Assembly (NCBI GenBank): GCA_964019155.1
Contig: OZ025243.1
Span: forward strand, 85,080,411-85,144,410
Length of the DNA stretch: 64,000 bases
Source: Osedax fenrisi
Taxonomy: Eukaryota > Annelida > Polychaeta > Sabellida > Siboglinidae
Direction: 5' to 3'
The notes beneath the pieces are model-generated. The model saw only the letters and a program-made list of their open reading frames with translations, ran no database searches and was not told the origin of the DNA. Positions 26,813 to 40,120 of this stretch are shown here, piece after piece (positions within the stretch are counted from its first letter, which is position 1; each line of letters begins with the position of its first letter). A program made the position numbers and the translations under genes.

Positions 26813-29219
26813 ACCAAAGTAGGTGTAAAAATGGTATGCAAATAGCGTATTTACAACGTTGTAAATATAGGTGCATTGTGAGGAAATAAAAACTAATGCA
26901 TATGCACCAATCTCCACCTATAAATACAAGTTATCTAGTATACACCCAAAATAGTGCATATACATCAACCATTTGTATTATCAATATAATTATGATTATA
27001 ATAAATTGCTGTTCAAGGTGAAACTTTATTAAAATAATTGTTATTTTGTAAAAGACTATAATGATTATTCAATCAAATATTAATTTTAAAATAATAACTT
27101 ATTTATTAAAAACAGAATATTCAATTAAATATAGAATTAAAATAATAATTTATAATTAGTACTAATTTAATAAATATATTAAAATAAAGAAAAAGTAAAA
27201 TATAATAATTAATATAAAATTTAAATAAATATATATTATTAATTTATTTATTTAATTTTTACATTGCATTACAAATTAATAGTATTATAAAGTATTACAA
27301 CTATAAAATATAAATGGTGTATTTACACCATGTTACACCTATTTTTACAATGCCTTTTAAATTATAAGTTGTTTTTTTTTGGTGTAATAACAACATATTA
27401 ACGAATATACGAATTGAAGCTTTTACAATTTGAACCCGAATTGAAGCTTTTCAAACTTTCAAATACAAATTAAATATTTTATAGAACGAATACGAATAAT
27501 TCGTATTTATTTTTATTCATTTATATTAATAATTAAATTGTTATATAAAAATGTATTTAAATTGGGTTATGTATTTTATAAATTAATTATAAATATACTA
27601 GCGTATAACTATTAATTTAAGATATGCCCCTTGACATTTTCTCGTTACCCGCTGAAGTAAGATAGAGTTGATTTCAATAGTTCTACTCAGAAATTATGAA
27701 GGTAGAATGATCATTCAATGATCATTAATATAATGATTCGAATCAATATAACCAAGACTACATAAATGTCTTTCACATATCTGATTGCACAAGCAACATT
27801 AGTTGCCAGTGAATGAATATGTTTTGTCAACTTTTGGAAATATATTGTTAACAAATTGTAATAGATTATCTGATGATAATGTAGTTAATATTTTTAACAA
27901 CAAATAAATGTATTTCTTCTTAAATAATTATTCTTATTACTTATTATTTTAATAATAATAACTTTAAATTAAGCTTTAAATTAGTTAATACAATATATTC
28001 TGTAATGAATAGTAAAATAGAACAATCCCAAATTTGTAAACCAAATTTGAAAATAATTTACAAAAGTTTTCGAAAAATGTTGTGGACACATTTTTGCAAA
28101 CTTTGCAAATAATTTTCAATTATTTTTGACAAATTTTTCAAAATTAATTTCTAACCTCTCAAATAATTATCTTCATTGATTTTTCGAAAATCATTTGCAA
28201 ACCTAGCAAATAATTTTCAGAATTTAATAAATATTTAATCAACACATTAAATTAAAAATAAATAATCTGTAGAATATAATACAAATAAAAGATATTATTA
28301 CATATATATATATATATATAAGCCTAGAATAAATATATTAAATAAATATTTTACTTCATTGAATAATTCAAAAATTAGTTTAACTGAATAAATTGTTTTA
28401 TTAATTGGTGTTTACAGACCTATCCTCCATTAGTTTTCATTGAATAACCATTACTAATGAAGTTAAATATAAAATATGTATATTAATATATTTAAATCAA
28501 AGTTAATTTTAAGAATGAAACATTTTATCTATTTTAATTTATTTCGTTAATCATAAATAAATAATAGAAAGTAGACTTTTTTTAAATTTAAACATTTATC
28601 TGTAATAACATTTTTATTTTAAAATGTAATTAAATCTGTTCATAATATTAATTAATTTATATTAATATAGGATTTCAAACTTTGTGTTTTATTTTTTTTT
28701 AAATCCAAAATTTGAGTTATATTTGTAAATTATTTTCGTAAATTTTCGAAAATAATTTTATATATTTTTGTAAATTATTTTTAAATATTTTACAAACTTC
28801 GTGTTTATTTTCAAAAAATATACAGAAAGTTCCAAACTTTGTAAATATTTACAATAATTTTCAAAATGCGTAAATAAATTTACGAACATTTTTCAAATTA
28901 TGGTTTACTGTGATCGAATATGAAACGAATAGTAGAATTTTAAACTAATTGAATATTATATGAATATTAGACATTTTAAACGAAACGAATATTACATTTT
29001 TTAAACAAATCGAATATAAAAATAATATTATAATTTTTAAACAAATCGAATATGAAAGAATATTAGAATTTTTAAACGAATCGAATATGAAATGAATATT
29101 ATAATTTTAATACGAATCGAATCAAATTCTTATTTATCTATTCATTTACATCCTAGTATTTACACTATGTTACACTTATTTTTACAACAAATCGCAACCT
29201 AATACACCTACTTTGGTTT
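26813..29219. mobile_element. 2.4-kb inverted-repeat element (ACCAAAGTAGGTGTA)
   Basis: The 15-bp end ACCAAAGTAGGTGTA recurs inverted at 29205-29219. Related blocks (TTTACACCATGTTACACCTA near 27311 and a diverged copy near 29159) lie inside. A tandem block at about 28910-29120 repeats ACGAATCGAATATGAAA with a period of roughly 36-40 bp. No open frame of note; non-autonomous. Confidence 0.65.
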
Positions 29220-29879
29220 CTTTGGGTAATCAGTAAGTAGGGATGGTATACCTATATACCACTATAGTGACTAGTAATAGTCGTTTATATAATATGCCTT
29301 TTTCTGAATGTAGGTTTCCTAGGTTTACTGCGGGATAAATATGTTGTTGGCAATGATGTTATTTGTAATGTATTTATTCAAGTAGTTTTGTGAAAAGGGG
29401 GAGTCGATATATGGGTCTGTAACGATTAAAGGGACGATTTATAAGAGAGTAATAAATGAAACATTTATAGCCTAGTCATAGGATTTATAGATTGGTGCAA
29501 TGGTCAAGGCGAACTTAAGTTAAAAATTCTTTACAATTTATCGGGTTCTTACTAAAGAGAAAAATGTTAGGTAATATTATATAATTAGATTATAGATATA
29601 TTTTATGATTGTATGGGAATATACAGTAAATGCATTTACTTTTTATATACTCACATAATGTACTCAAATATTGTTTATTGTATTTTAAAAAGAGGCCCGA
29701 AAATACGTCAATAGTGTCCCGAAATTACATGGACCGAGTTTACCTGGCCCGATATTATTGGTATTCTCTTTGATCATAGTTACCCATAAATATTTATATC
29801 TACATCCGTTTACATGTTTAAACAAAATATTTAATTATTTTAAAATATATAATTATAATAGATTATAATATTTAATAAA

Positions 29880-32748
29880 ATGGAAAAACAAGTATTAAAA
29901 GCCGCGAAGGCTCTTGAAAAGCAGGTTATATATTTATTTTTTAAATTATGTATTAATTTAATGATATTGATTATGAATTTATCATATTTTAAATTTTTAA
30001 ATTTATATTACATTTTTTTTAAATTTTGTAATGTTTATAATTTCTTAATTAATTAAATTCTTTATACACATTTTTAGCGATTAGATTATAGCATACATTA
30101 CATATTTAATTGAAAATGTAATGTAATAAATACTATTAGTTACATATGTCTGTTATATCGTGAATTATTCACGACGTGACTATATTAATTTAATATAATT
30201 ATTATAATAATAATTGTATTTATTATTATTATAATAATTATAATTTTAATTATTATAATAAATATAATTATTATATTTATTTAAGTGGATCATCATGTGA
30301 ACAAGTGGACTGTCGATATTATTATAATACATACAAGAATGTCTATGTTTAAATTAAACATTATTTAATATACTATTTTTAATATCATTCAATGAATGAT
30401 TCATATAAGTTCTAGAGTATATTTATTTAGAAATGTACTTCCTTAGTTTTAACCATAAGGAATTAATTGCAATTAAGTATAGTTTTATATTAAAATAGTT
30501 CAGTAAATTACTGAGTAATAAATTATGAGAATTACATATTAATTATGTCAATTTAAAAATCAACATTACAAAACTTCAGAAGTATATCAATAGTACACTT
30601 GTTTTCATAATACATTTAATTGCATACATATATTACTACGCGTGAATATATAAGTTTTCAATATTAATTTAAATTGTGTACTTCCATATATGTATTCAAT
30701 AAACTATGAACTTAACAATTTAAGTATTTAATATAAATTGTTGCAATGAACTAATATAAATTGTATGTCACCTAGTATATATATAATTATTATTTATAAC
30801 ATTTTAAATTTTATAAATATTATTTTGATAATAACTAATGCCGATAATACCCACAAAACAATAATAACCTCATAATAGCATATTTAATAGCCTAAAATGT
30901 TTACATTGTGCTATTATGTTGCCATTAAATGTCTATTATGCTGCTATTAATTTGTCATGCTATTATGCTGCTGTTATGTTTCTATTTAAAGTCTATTATG
31001 CTATTATTATGCTGCTATTAATTTTAAAAGTTATGCTGCTATTATGTTGCTATTATTAGAATAGCAACATAATAGCACAATGTAATCTAACATATGAGAC
31101 TATTAAATATGCTATTATGTTGCTATTATGAGGCTACTACTGTTAGCTGGGTATATATTATTTATACATTTCATTATGTTATACTATTATCAAAGATTTT
31201 CCGAAGGAAAGATATAACACTTACGCGAAATCGTGTAATTCGAATTTGTATACAAAATACCCTGGTGCCACCTATAGCGGGTTACTTTTAGGAACTATGC
31301 GTTGTTTATAATGTATATTCGTATTTAACTATACACTTTAAAAATGTTAAATAATATGCTTTAAATTAATATTTATATGATGAAAACTAAGTGTTCATTA
31401 CTAATATATAACAAACAAATATGATATTTATGTTTTAAATGCTATAAGTATATATTTAGTAAGTAAAAGTTAATTTATATTGCATGTAATTTAATAGAGC
31501 AATGAAAACATTGTTGTATGCAAACAGAGCCGAACCTAAATCTATTTCAGTGATTTCGATACTACTGCTAGCAGTGGCTGGGGATATTACTAAATTACGT
31601 TGCATGCATAGGGAGTGTTATATCTTTGCTTCGCAAAATCTTTGCTATTATATTGTTAACCATATTTATTATAATTTACCTTCAGAATGTCCGAGGTATT
31701 AGAATGGCGGTGTATGAAATAGATATATTCATATTTAAATGTTACTCACGTTCACGTAAAGATATGAGGTATCGTTAATAATATTTGTTTATTTAAAAAT
31801 AGAAATGATATATTTGTGTAGTCTACAATTATGATAGCGTGGCCATTCAATATTTAGCTTGAGGCCAATTTGAAAATGCTGCAATATTAATCTATACCGT
31901 TGAATATGATATGATATTATAATAATTATATATAATAATAAATAATAATAATATAAAGGTAAATAATATAATATATCAATATAAATATACATAAATATAT
32001 AAAATAATATAATCTACTATTGACAATTTATCATTTAAGTATAATATCATAGTAGTAAGTTACTACTAGTAACCATCGGGTAGTAACTATTTGATACATT
32101 TTTACAATTAAAATGAAATAGTTCTGATATAAAATTGCAGTTATTCCATATATACGATTATAATTATTATAATAATATTATATTATTTATTATAATAATA
32201 ATAATGATATACCTAATTATTTAGTTAATAATTTATTAAATAAATACACAGTAGTATACATAACCTTAAATTAATATTAAAAAATTATATATATATATAT
32301 ACAATGTATATTATACATCAATAAATGTATTCAGGCACAGTCTTAGTGTAGAAATAGATAAATTTTCATAAAACACAAAAAAAAATATTATTCGATAAAA
32401 CTACTATTTAATGTGTAATCGAGTATCTGTGAAAAAATGGTATCCCAAAACAATCTATAAATCACATAAAAACATGTGTTTATCTATAATTATTTTACAT
32501 ATATTATTGGGCATGAAACTTTAAAATCCAATTACTCAATGATTAATTTTTACACAAGGTATGTATGCATTAGAGTCGCTACAGAAAAACTATTGTATAA
32601 TTTTTAATAATTGTTAGTTTTATATAGAGAATCAATTTATGTGAATAATTGCAAAGAACATTATTATAAAAAAAATATTTCTAGATTCATTTAAAAAAAA
32701 TCCCTTAAATCAACATTATTCTTTATTTAGTGGGGTGTATCTTCTCAT

Positions 32749-32803
<55 letters not shown>

Positions 32804-32846
32804 TTACTTACAGATTACTACATCTCATTGGTTATTGAATGAATCA

Positions 32847-32904
<58 letters not shown>

Positions 32905-33159
32905 TTACTTACAGATTACTACATCTCATTGGTTATTGAATGAATCAGAGACTATTTTCAATTATATTTAATATTGCGGGAATATTTAGTTTATAGGAAT
33001 GCCTTATAAGTAATATTACTTGCAGTTTTGAACGGCCGATTGCTTTATAAGCACAGTTTGCAGTCCGAAAAATGTAAAAAATGTATGTACAATTTCGAAC
33101 ATACCTTTAAACGGCTGATTTATGTTCTGAAGTTATATGTAATTTGAAAATATTCATAA

Positions 33160-33232
<73 letters not shown>

Positions 33233-36200
33233 TACTTTCAATCATATGATATATGAAATAATATTAATATAAGTAAATTCATTATTTAATGACATTATTT
33301 ACATTGTATAGTAAGTAATATAAATAATATATATATATATATATATTTAGAGAATAGTGGGTGGAATATTGTGGTTGTATATCGATAATACTAATAAAAT
33401 AAATGACTACTGATCAATGAAAGGTAAATAAAAACTATATTAGCAATCATGCTAGCATTCATGATATGTTACATTACCTTATTAAATAGGGATCAGGTTC
33501 GATGGAATGGACATACATTTTAAAAACCTGCGCGATCAAATAAATAGTAAATTATAATCTTGAAAATTGAACCTATATAGGTGGCGCCGTTCATTTTTGA
33601 ATAAAATGGTTTCAAGTAATATCTTTCCTTAATGAAATATTCTTAAAATATCGCACAGTGTGGTTGTGCTTTGAATCAGCCACTAAATTAGTCATCAGAT
33701 ATGTAAACACATGTCTGTGGACATATTCTGTGTACTCGATACACATACTTGTATTCACACAATGTGATATATTGTATAATATCATTTACGATTCTTCAAT
33801 GTTATATGGTGTATATCTATCAATATGATAGCTATTAACGTGGTGGTCTCTCGATTATATATCAGATAACACATTACGATGCGCTATGTCTGCATACATT
33901 CTCATTGAGTTACAAACTCAGTAGTTTGGTGTCGCACAATCTTTATGTGGGACATTTAAATTGGTAACTACACTTTTGCCTATTACACTATATATCAATA
34001 TCAATTGATATTTTGGGTTTAGTTTGTTTTTCCTTTTTTTTTTAACTGCATAAATTCCGAAGTGAGACTATAAATAAAAGCTTATGCTGATATGTAAAAA
34101 AAAATAATGTTAATATATATATATATGTGTATATATTGAGTAAATATATATATGATGATTCATTTGTTATAAGTTATACCGTATAACAAATATGACCACG
34201 GTCGCTGTACATCTAAGAAGCACTCTATATAAAAATAATAACTACCCCATATCAATACCGTCAATCCTATAATCTAATCCTTAAATAGTTACCTTGATAT
34301 TTGGTTCAATTATATATATTGATATATCATTTTAACAACACTATTTAATATCATACTTATTCATAATTTTTAAATTAAATGATTAAAATAAACTTTTTCT
34401 ATTTTTTAATAAATAGTTGTAAAATTGTACACAAATTTTATAAATTATTTAAATATAAATTATTTCTTATAGATTATCATTTATTTTATATTTAAAATCC
34501 TATATTCTTATCTTAAGTTGAAAGTTATTAGACACGTGTATATACATATTTTTAATATGAATATAATACTAGATACTTAAATATGAAATACAGCCATAAT
34601 TATAAAATCAATATTTTTACAATTTGTTTTAATATACTGTGTACATATTTTATGTATATATTTTATATTTAAAAATATTTCATTTAAAACACATATGTTT
34701 AATCTAATTAATTATGTATTATGATAACAAAAATGTTTAATTTATAATTTATAATAACATTTATAATAGTAATTAGTGATAATCTATTTTAACATATCAC
34801 AACTATTAACCACTTATAGCCCCACTAACCCCCACTAACCACTAATAGCCCCATTAACCCCCATAAACTCCGACCATAACCGCCACCAATCATACTCCAG
34901 GTCGACAATGAGATCCAGAACATGGACAAGATGGAGCAGACTGACTTCGAATCGCTGAGAGCGAGACGTATCGAAGCCCTGAAGGAACAACACAAACAGA
35001 AACAGAGATGGATGGAACGAGGTCACGGGGAATACAGCGAGATACCCGACGAGAAAGCTTTCTTCAACGCCACCAAAGCTAGCCTCAATGTCGTCTGCCA
35101 TTTCTACAGAGAAAGGTAGTACGTACGTTATGGTATTCGGTTATGCTTTACATGTTTGATATGTCATAATAATGGTGTCTGTTTGAATTGACAATAATGT
35201 TTTAATATGAGATTTATTTTGAAATTATATATTAATTCTCGTACAATGATTCACTAAAACACTAGAACATATATCTATTATATTATTATATAATGATAAT
35301 GATGTTATGTAATGTATTTACTTCTATGTTTGATTTCGATTTAGCTAATTTATAATCAAGATAATCCGTTGTATTAACTTCAGAAACATATTACCTAAGG
35401 TCAGGGATGGTCGAATACATGTTTCAGATAAAAATACAAATATTTTTTTCATAACAAATAAACTATCGAATACAAATACAAAATAATAGTAATCAATAAT
35501 ATGAATACAGATTATCTGGGATGAAATATGTTGGGACGATTATTAGTATTCGGGATCGTTAGCTAAGTAAGTTGTGATGACCTTAAATAATAATTCAATA
35601 ACATTATTCATAGCAATAACATTATACATAAATGTGTATAATCAGATATACTATTGGTATTTATCAATATCCTAATTTTAATAACTATTTTTAATTGATT
35701 GGATCGATAAATATCAACAAAATACATATATAATGTATTACACATAAGATAAGATCTATAGCGAAGTAATCTACGACGAATCGAAAAGTAATCTACCATG
35801 TCTCATGTAATATATTTATTTTATTTTTACTAACTGTATGATTTTTAAAATGTAGATATATATAACAATATTTCTTTATAGATACAGATACGTGGGCAAT
35901 TTATATAAATATATACGATACATGACGCGATAGTTCTCGGATTGTGATAGTGATATACCTTCATAAGTAATACATTATTTAAATCATCCACAATATTCTT
36001 GTATACAAAAGTATTGAATACCATGAGACACAATACATATACGCCTGCAATTAAGAATAGCTCTAACAACATAGTAATGTTAGTTCCCTTAATTAAAGGG
36101 GGGATCGTACTCTGCAAATATTGCAATATTTAAGTTTATATTATTATTTTTATGAATTCAGAATCAGTTATATACTGTGTGACATTTTTAAATTAAAACA

Positions 36201-38121
36201 TGATTTATAAGTTTTCTAAAAGCGATATTATTTATAGATATGTACACATTATCGATAATTATAAAATATTCAATAGTTTTACATTTAATATTAAGTTCAT
36301 TATATAACTATATTATATATTTATAATTTTATAATTTTATATTCATATAATAAAGTAAACCTCTTTATGTATGCTCTATCATATTATGAAATAAATAGAA
36401 TTAAAGAATAATTTTTTGATCGTAATCACTATAACACATTCAACTTGTATCAAAGATCATAGTTTATATTAAATGTTGTTGATATAGAAAGAAGATATGT
36501 AGCTCTTTAATTTATAAGCTTGTTTTCTAATATGGATATGAAGTTATATAAATATAAATAATTATTTATGCATATTTTGATAAATTATTTGAAAAAATCT
36601 AAATTATTAATAAAATACACATAATGTTAATAAAATAATATTACTGATATTATATTTTATAAAATTATCTTTTTTAGACATCTAGTTTATATAGGACAAC
36701 AATTTGTGTCAATTGTCCACAAATTGTAGCACTGGATATATGTATATTATTACTATGTATTATTATATAAATGTGTGAAATGCGACACCTCTTTTCTAAC
36801 AAGCGGTGAAACCTTCACTTTTTTATGTTAGTTTTATTTTTAAATATCAAAATGTAGTTTATTATAATAGATAATTATCTAAATAATGATATATAACATA
36901 TTTTATTTAAAAGTAAGTATAAGTATAATAAATTTGAATTTTAAAACATCAGCTCATGAAACCAATGTACTTATTATTCAATTCAATTCAAAATATACAT
37001 TTAAAACTGTAGGAAACTATATTTCAGAAAATTGTATTTCTTTTTTTTTTTCACTTAATGTTAAGAAGCTTTTGTAGACCCATTTTCCACTATCTTTTAC
37101 ATGTAAAGTTAACACGATTTCGCCACCCCTTAATAAATAAGTATATCTGTAGAGTATTTGATCATCTACGCTGAATACAATAACCAAATACACAAAATCA
37201 GTGTATTAAAATACAAATATGTATTTGATCCTATCCCTATAGTAGCTAATAATGCTATTGATTGGCCGATAGCGTTAGTCTAGAATTATACAGTAGCGTC
37301 ATTTCATTAATAAATAATAAAGTCAATTTCTAACAGCATAATTATCTTATATATATTTTATATATATATTATCTTACATATAATATTTGTTTTTCTCATG
37401 AAATGTACTATTTCTCAGTCAATAATTTACTAAACTTAGTCAAATTTTCACAGTATGTTTAATATTATACGTATATTGTATCTACAGGAAATATTTGTAA
37501 TTAGATATAGAGTTTATAATAAAATGTAATTCCCATCTAATTACATTGACATCACATAACCGTAATACATTATATAATTAATATTATATGAAATAATGTA
37601 CACAACTAAATAATAGACTAACCTATGATAAGTTGTATGCTACAACACCGATAGAGATATTAACTTTACCCATAGTCTCCACCTATCACACATTCACACC
37701 TAAACCTAACCCCCATACTAAATCCTCACACCACTATTCTCACAGCACCGAACGCTGCAAGATAATAGACAAGCACCTCAACATCCTGGCCCCTAAACAC
37801 ATCGAAACCCGCTTCATCAAAATAGACGCTGAGAAATCTCAGTTCCTCGTGGAACGTCTGCGCATCGTGGTGCTGCCAACGTTGTGCCTCATCCGCGAGG
37901 GTAAAACCATCGACTATGTTGTGGGTTTCGACGACCTCGGAGGTCACGACATCTTCCCCACCGAGATCCTCGAGTGGAGGATCGCCAGGGCTCACGTTAT
38001 CAACTACGATGGGGACGTTTCGGTCGCCCCTAAAGTCGGTAAGGGTAACAAGAAGAACCTCCTCAAGGGTAAGGCCATACGAGGTAAAGAGGATAGTTCA
38101 GATGACGACGAGGATTGGTAA
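29880..38121 (+). CDS. TXNDC9: Thioredoxin domain-containing protein 9 (phosducin-like)
   Basis: Three exons: 29880-29924 (MEKQVLKAAKALEKQ), 34901-35115 and 37746-38121, with phases 0 and 2; 211 codons plus TAA. Exon 2 opens VDNEIQNMDKMEQTDFESL, a helical N-terminus, and contains RGHGEYSEIPDEKAFF and NVVCHFYRE. Exon 3 completes ESTERCKIIDKHLNIL, then IETRFIKIDAEKSQFLVERL, VVLPTLCLIREGKTIDYVVG and an acidic end SSDDDEDW. This matches the TXNDC9 family closely along its whole length; the thioredoxin fold lacks a CxxC pair, as usual there. Known role in the family: binds the CCT chaperonin and modulates actin and tubulin folding. The introns (about 5.0 and 2.6 kb) are filled with repeats. Its 3' end faces the Fat gene. 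Confidence 0.95.
30845..31153. mobile_element. 309-bp inverted-repeat element
   Basis: The left end ATACCCACAAAACAATAATA is followed by CCTCATAATAGCATATTTAA. The right end on the other strand reads ATACCCAGCTAACAGTAGTA then CCTCATAATAGCA. The interior is made of repeated TATTATGCTGCTATTA-like words in both orientations, so it could fold into a long hairpin. Non-autonomous. Confidence 0.8.
31496..31640 (+). pseudogene. Ankyrin/glutaminase-like exon remnant
   Basis: After an acceptor-like TTTAATAG the frame reads KTLLYANRAEPKSISVIS and ILLLAVAGDITKLRC. The pattern S-V-I-x-L-L-x-A-x-x-G-D-x-x-x-L-R resembles the start of the ankyrin region of glutaminases and related proteins. Nothing downstream continues the repeat and no partner exon is seen. 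It may be a retrocopy, a stray exon or chance. Confidence 0.25.
32748..32948 (+). repeat. Direct duplication of about 98 bp with a TA array
   Basis: The block (TA)n then CATTTACTTACAGATTACTA, then CATCTCATTGGTTATTGAAT, then GAATCAG occurs twice in a row, at 32801-32850 and 32899-32948, with near-perfect identity. A recent tandem duplication, or slippage between the TA arrays. Confidence 0.9.
35116..37745. other. TXNDC9 intron 2 with a possible hAT-like element (35402-37238)
   Basis: Ends resemble each other in inverted form: CAGGGATGGTCGAATACAT at 35402 and, on the other strand, AGGGATAGGATCAAATACAT at 37237. CAGGGATGG-type ends are common in hAT elements. The interior is AT-rich and non-coding. 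No clear target duplication is visible, so this is tentative. Confidence 0.45.
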
Positions 38122-38395
38122 AGAACACCCCGCCTCCCCTTGTGTGTTGACGGAGAACTAGCGCTGTAATCGTATGATTCACTTCACTACCAATATATTA
38201 CAACCACCCATGTAAACGATATATTATATATTTTGCATCGATAAATTTCTGAATTAAATTATTTTTATGCGATATATAGTATGTAATTGGTTGTAAATAC
38301 ATATACGAATGTTGAAATTGGCCCGTGAAACCCAATCATTCACAACGCCGAAATATAATGTAACATTTGTGTAAATAACGTTTATGATTTTTGTA

Positions 38396-38665
38396 TATTT
38401 TATTATTTTTCATATAATATAAAAAGTCATGGAAATGCATATTCGCTTTGATAATAAAATGACGGTGGCGGCGGGATAATGTCCGCGCCGCGGTCGAGAA
38501 TTGAACCTAATCGTGATTAGTAATAGCATTCCGGCACTTCGAATACATACAGTGGGACATACAGACAATGACAGACAGACACTATATACAATACGCGATG
38601 ATATAAATGTAAAAAGATAGTAATGATGATGATAATACGGTGGTATCTGGTCTCTGCTAGCCACG
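38396..38665 (-). other. 3' untranslated region of the Fat gene
   Basis: Runs from the TGA (complement of 38666-38668) toward a minus-strand AATAAA-like signal near 38399-38404 (TTTATTA on the plus strand). No further coding. It meets the TXNDC9 3' end tail-to-tail. Confidence 0.5.
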
Positions 38666-40120
38666 TCAGACGTACTCCTCTTGCAGAGTGGACGGTGGCG
38701 GGGCGGCGGCGGGTTTGTCTAGCGACGGAAAGCTCGCTTGGAATACGTTATCGGTAGTGGTGGCGCCGGTGGTAGTCGAAGTGGACGAACTCGACGGTGA
38801 GTTTATACTGCCCGTTGATAATGACTGCGGGAGAGGGAGATGTACGATGTATTGGTGTTAGTCGCTTGTTATTGGATGTACGGACGGAATGGACATTTAT
38901 TTAATTAATAAAATATGCTATCAGTTTAAGATGTGATCGTTAATTAGGTTTATTTACTTAAATTTAATTAAATGGATTTTAATTTATAATTACTAAAGGT
39001 ATTATTATATAGCACACACACACATATTACTAAAAAGTAAATATACATATAAACACTCACTATTCACCGACCTTTGATTTATTGGCATCCGGCAGATTGG
39101 CGATATCGTTACAAACGCCGACGAGACTATGGAAACTGTTACCGTAGTTCAACAGGTAGTCCCACTTCTGTGCCTCGCGCGGTAACCCCGCTATAGGGCT
39201 GACGGGGGCACCGCTTCCAGTACGTAGGGGCGGCGGCGGGGGCGCTTTACCGTCTAGCTCGGAACAAGTGAACGAGTCGTCATCGTCTGAAGAAGAAGAC
39301 GATAGCGACGATTCTCTCGCTAGGTGTCGCCGGTTGATCGCGTTGTTTCGCACGTAGTCGTCTTCCTCGTCGGAAGAGATCGCGGTCAAGATGGGAGAGG
39401 TCAGCGTGGACCGCACTATTACTGAGGGGCGGTGGAAGATGTTAGATACTAGTTATTAGATTTAGGAATTGCGAGTTATTCATTCTTTATGTTTCTAATT
39501 GCGTAATATTATTCGTTTATTTCAATTCTTTATGTTATCATTAGAAAATGTATCGACTTTATATATTCACCTATATATTTTTTTACATAACAAGGTTTAA
39601 AAATATATATAATAATGTAAATACAAATAACATGATATGATAAATACATTAAAGTTTACACTACAAGTTTCCACTAATATATGTCATAGCTGATGTCCTG
39701 TTCTTATCAACATGAATGAAGAATAATAAAGCCTCGAATTTGTATATTAAAAATTAGATTAACCAATGAAGTAATATAGTAATAATATTAGTCATATCAT
39801 AACTATATAGTTCGTATATATCTATAATTGTAGACGTAATAATTATGCTAACTTGGTTTTCTAGTTTCGTTGATATCACTGAAACTAGCGGCGCTCGAAC
39901 TACTATCCGAGTAGTGTCGTTGATTGGACACCGGTCTCGCGTTCGGCGTGGGTAGAGGTCGCGTGGGCGTAGACAGAGGTCGAGTGGGCGTGGCCAGGTG
40001 TCGCAGAGGTGACGCCTGTCGTCCGTTGCCAAGGATACCGTGCGGCGTGTCCCGTTGAACGATGGAGTTACGCAGAGGGGTCAGCTTGCCGAGGTTTGAC
40101 ACGGTCAGAGGAGATCCGAC
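38666..40120 (-). CDS. FAT4: Fat: cytoplasmic tail (exons 40120-39853, 39421-39072, 38824-38666)
   Basis: Starts VGSPLTVSNLGKLTPLRNS, continues with a TPTRPLSTPTRPLPTP repeat, then SSDEEDDYVRNNAINRRHLA, SSSDDDDSFTCSELDG and WDYLLNYGNSFHSLVGVCND, then SLSTGSINSPSSSSTSTTTG and the C-terminus LQEEYV. The last four residues and the two conserved blocks are hallmarks of the Fat/FAT4 tail, which in this family links to polarity and growth-control partners. Confidence 0.92.

Larger units (their letters stand above)
23849..29879. other. Non-genic interval between gene B and TXNDC9
   Basis: About 6 kb, very AT-rich. It holds a TA-rich dinucleotide tract (23870-24050), a 493-bp inverted-repeat element, a possible terminal exon of gene B, a LINE remnant and a 2.4-kb inverted-repeat element. 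I see no confident coding exon. Confidence 0.6.
29925..34900. other. TXNDC9 intron 1
   Basis: AT-rich; holds a 309-bp inverted-repeat element, a short ankyrin-like open frame, long TA arrays (32750-32901, 33163-33228) and a direct duplication. A C-rich tract of tandem CCCACTAAC-like units (34818-34863) precedes the exon 2 acceptor. Confidence 0.8.
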
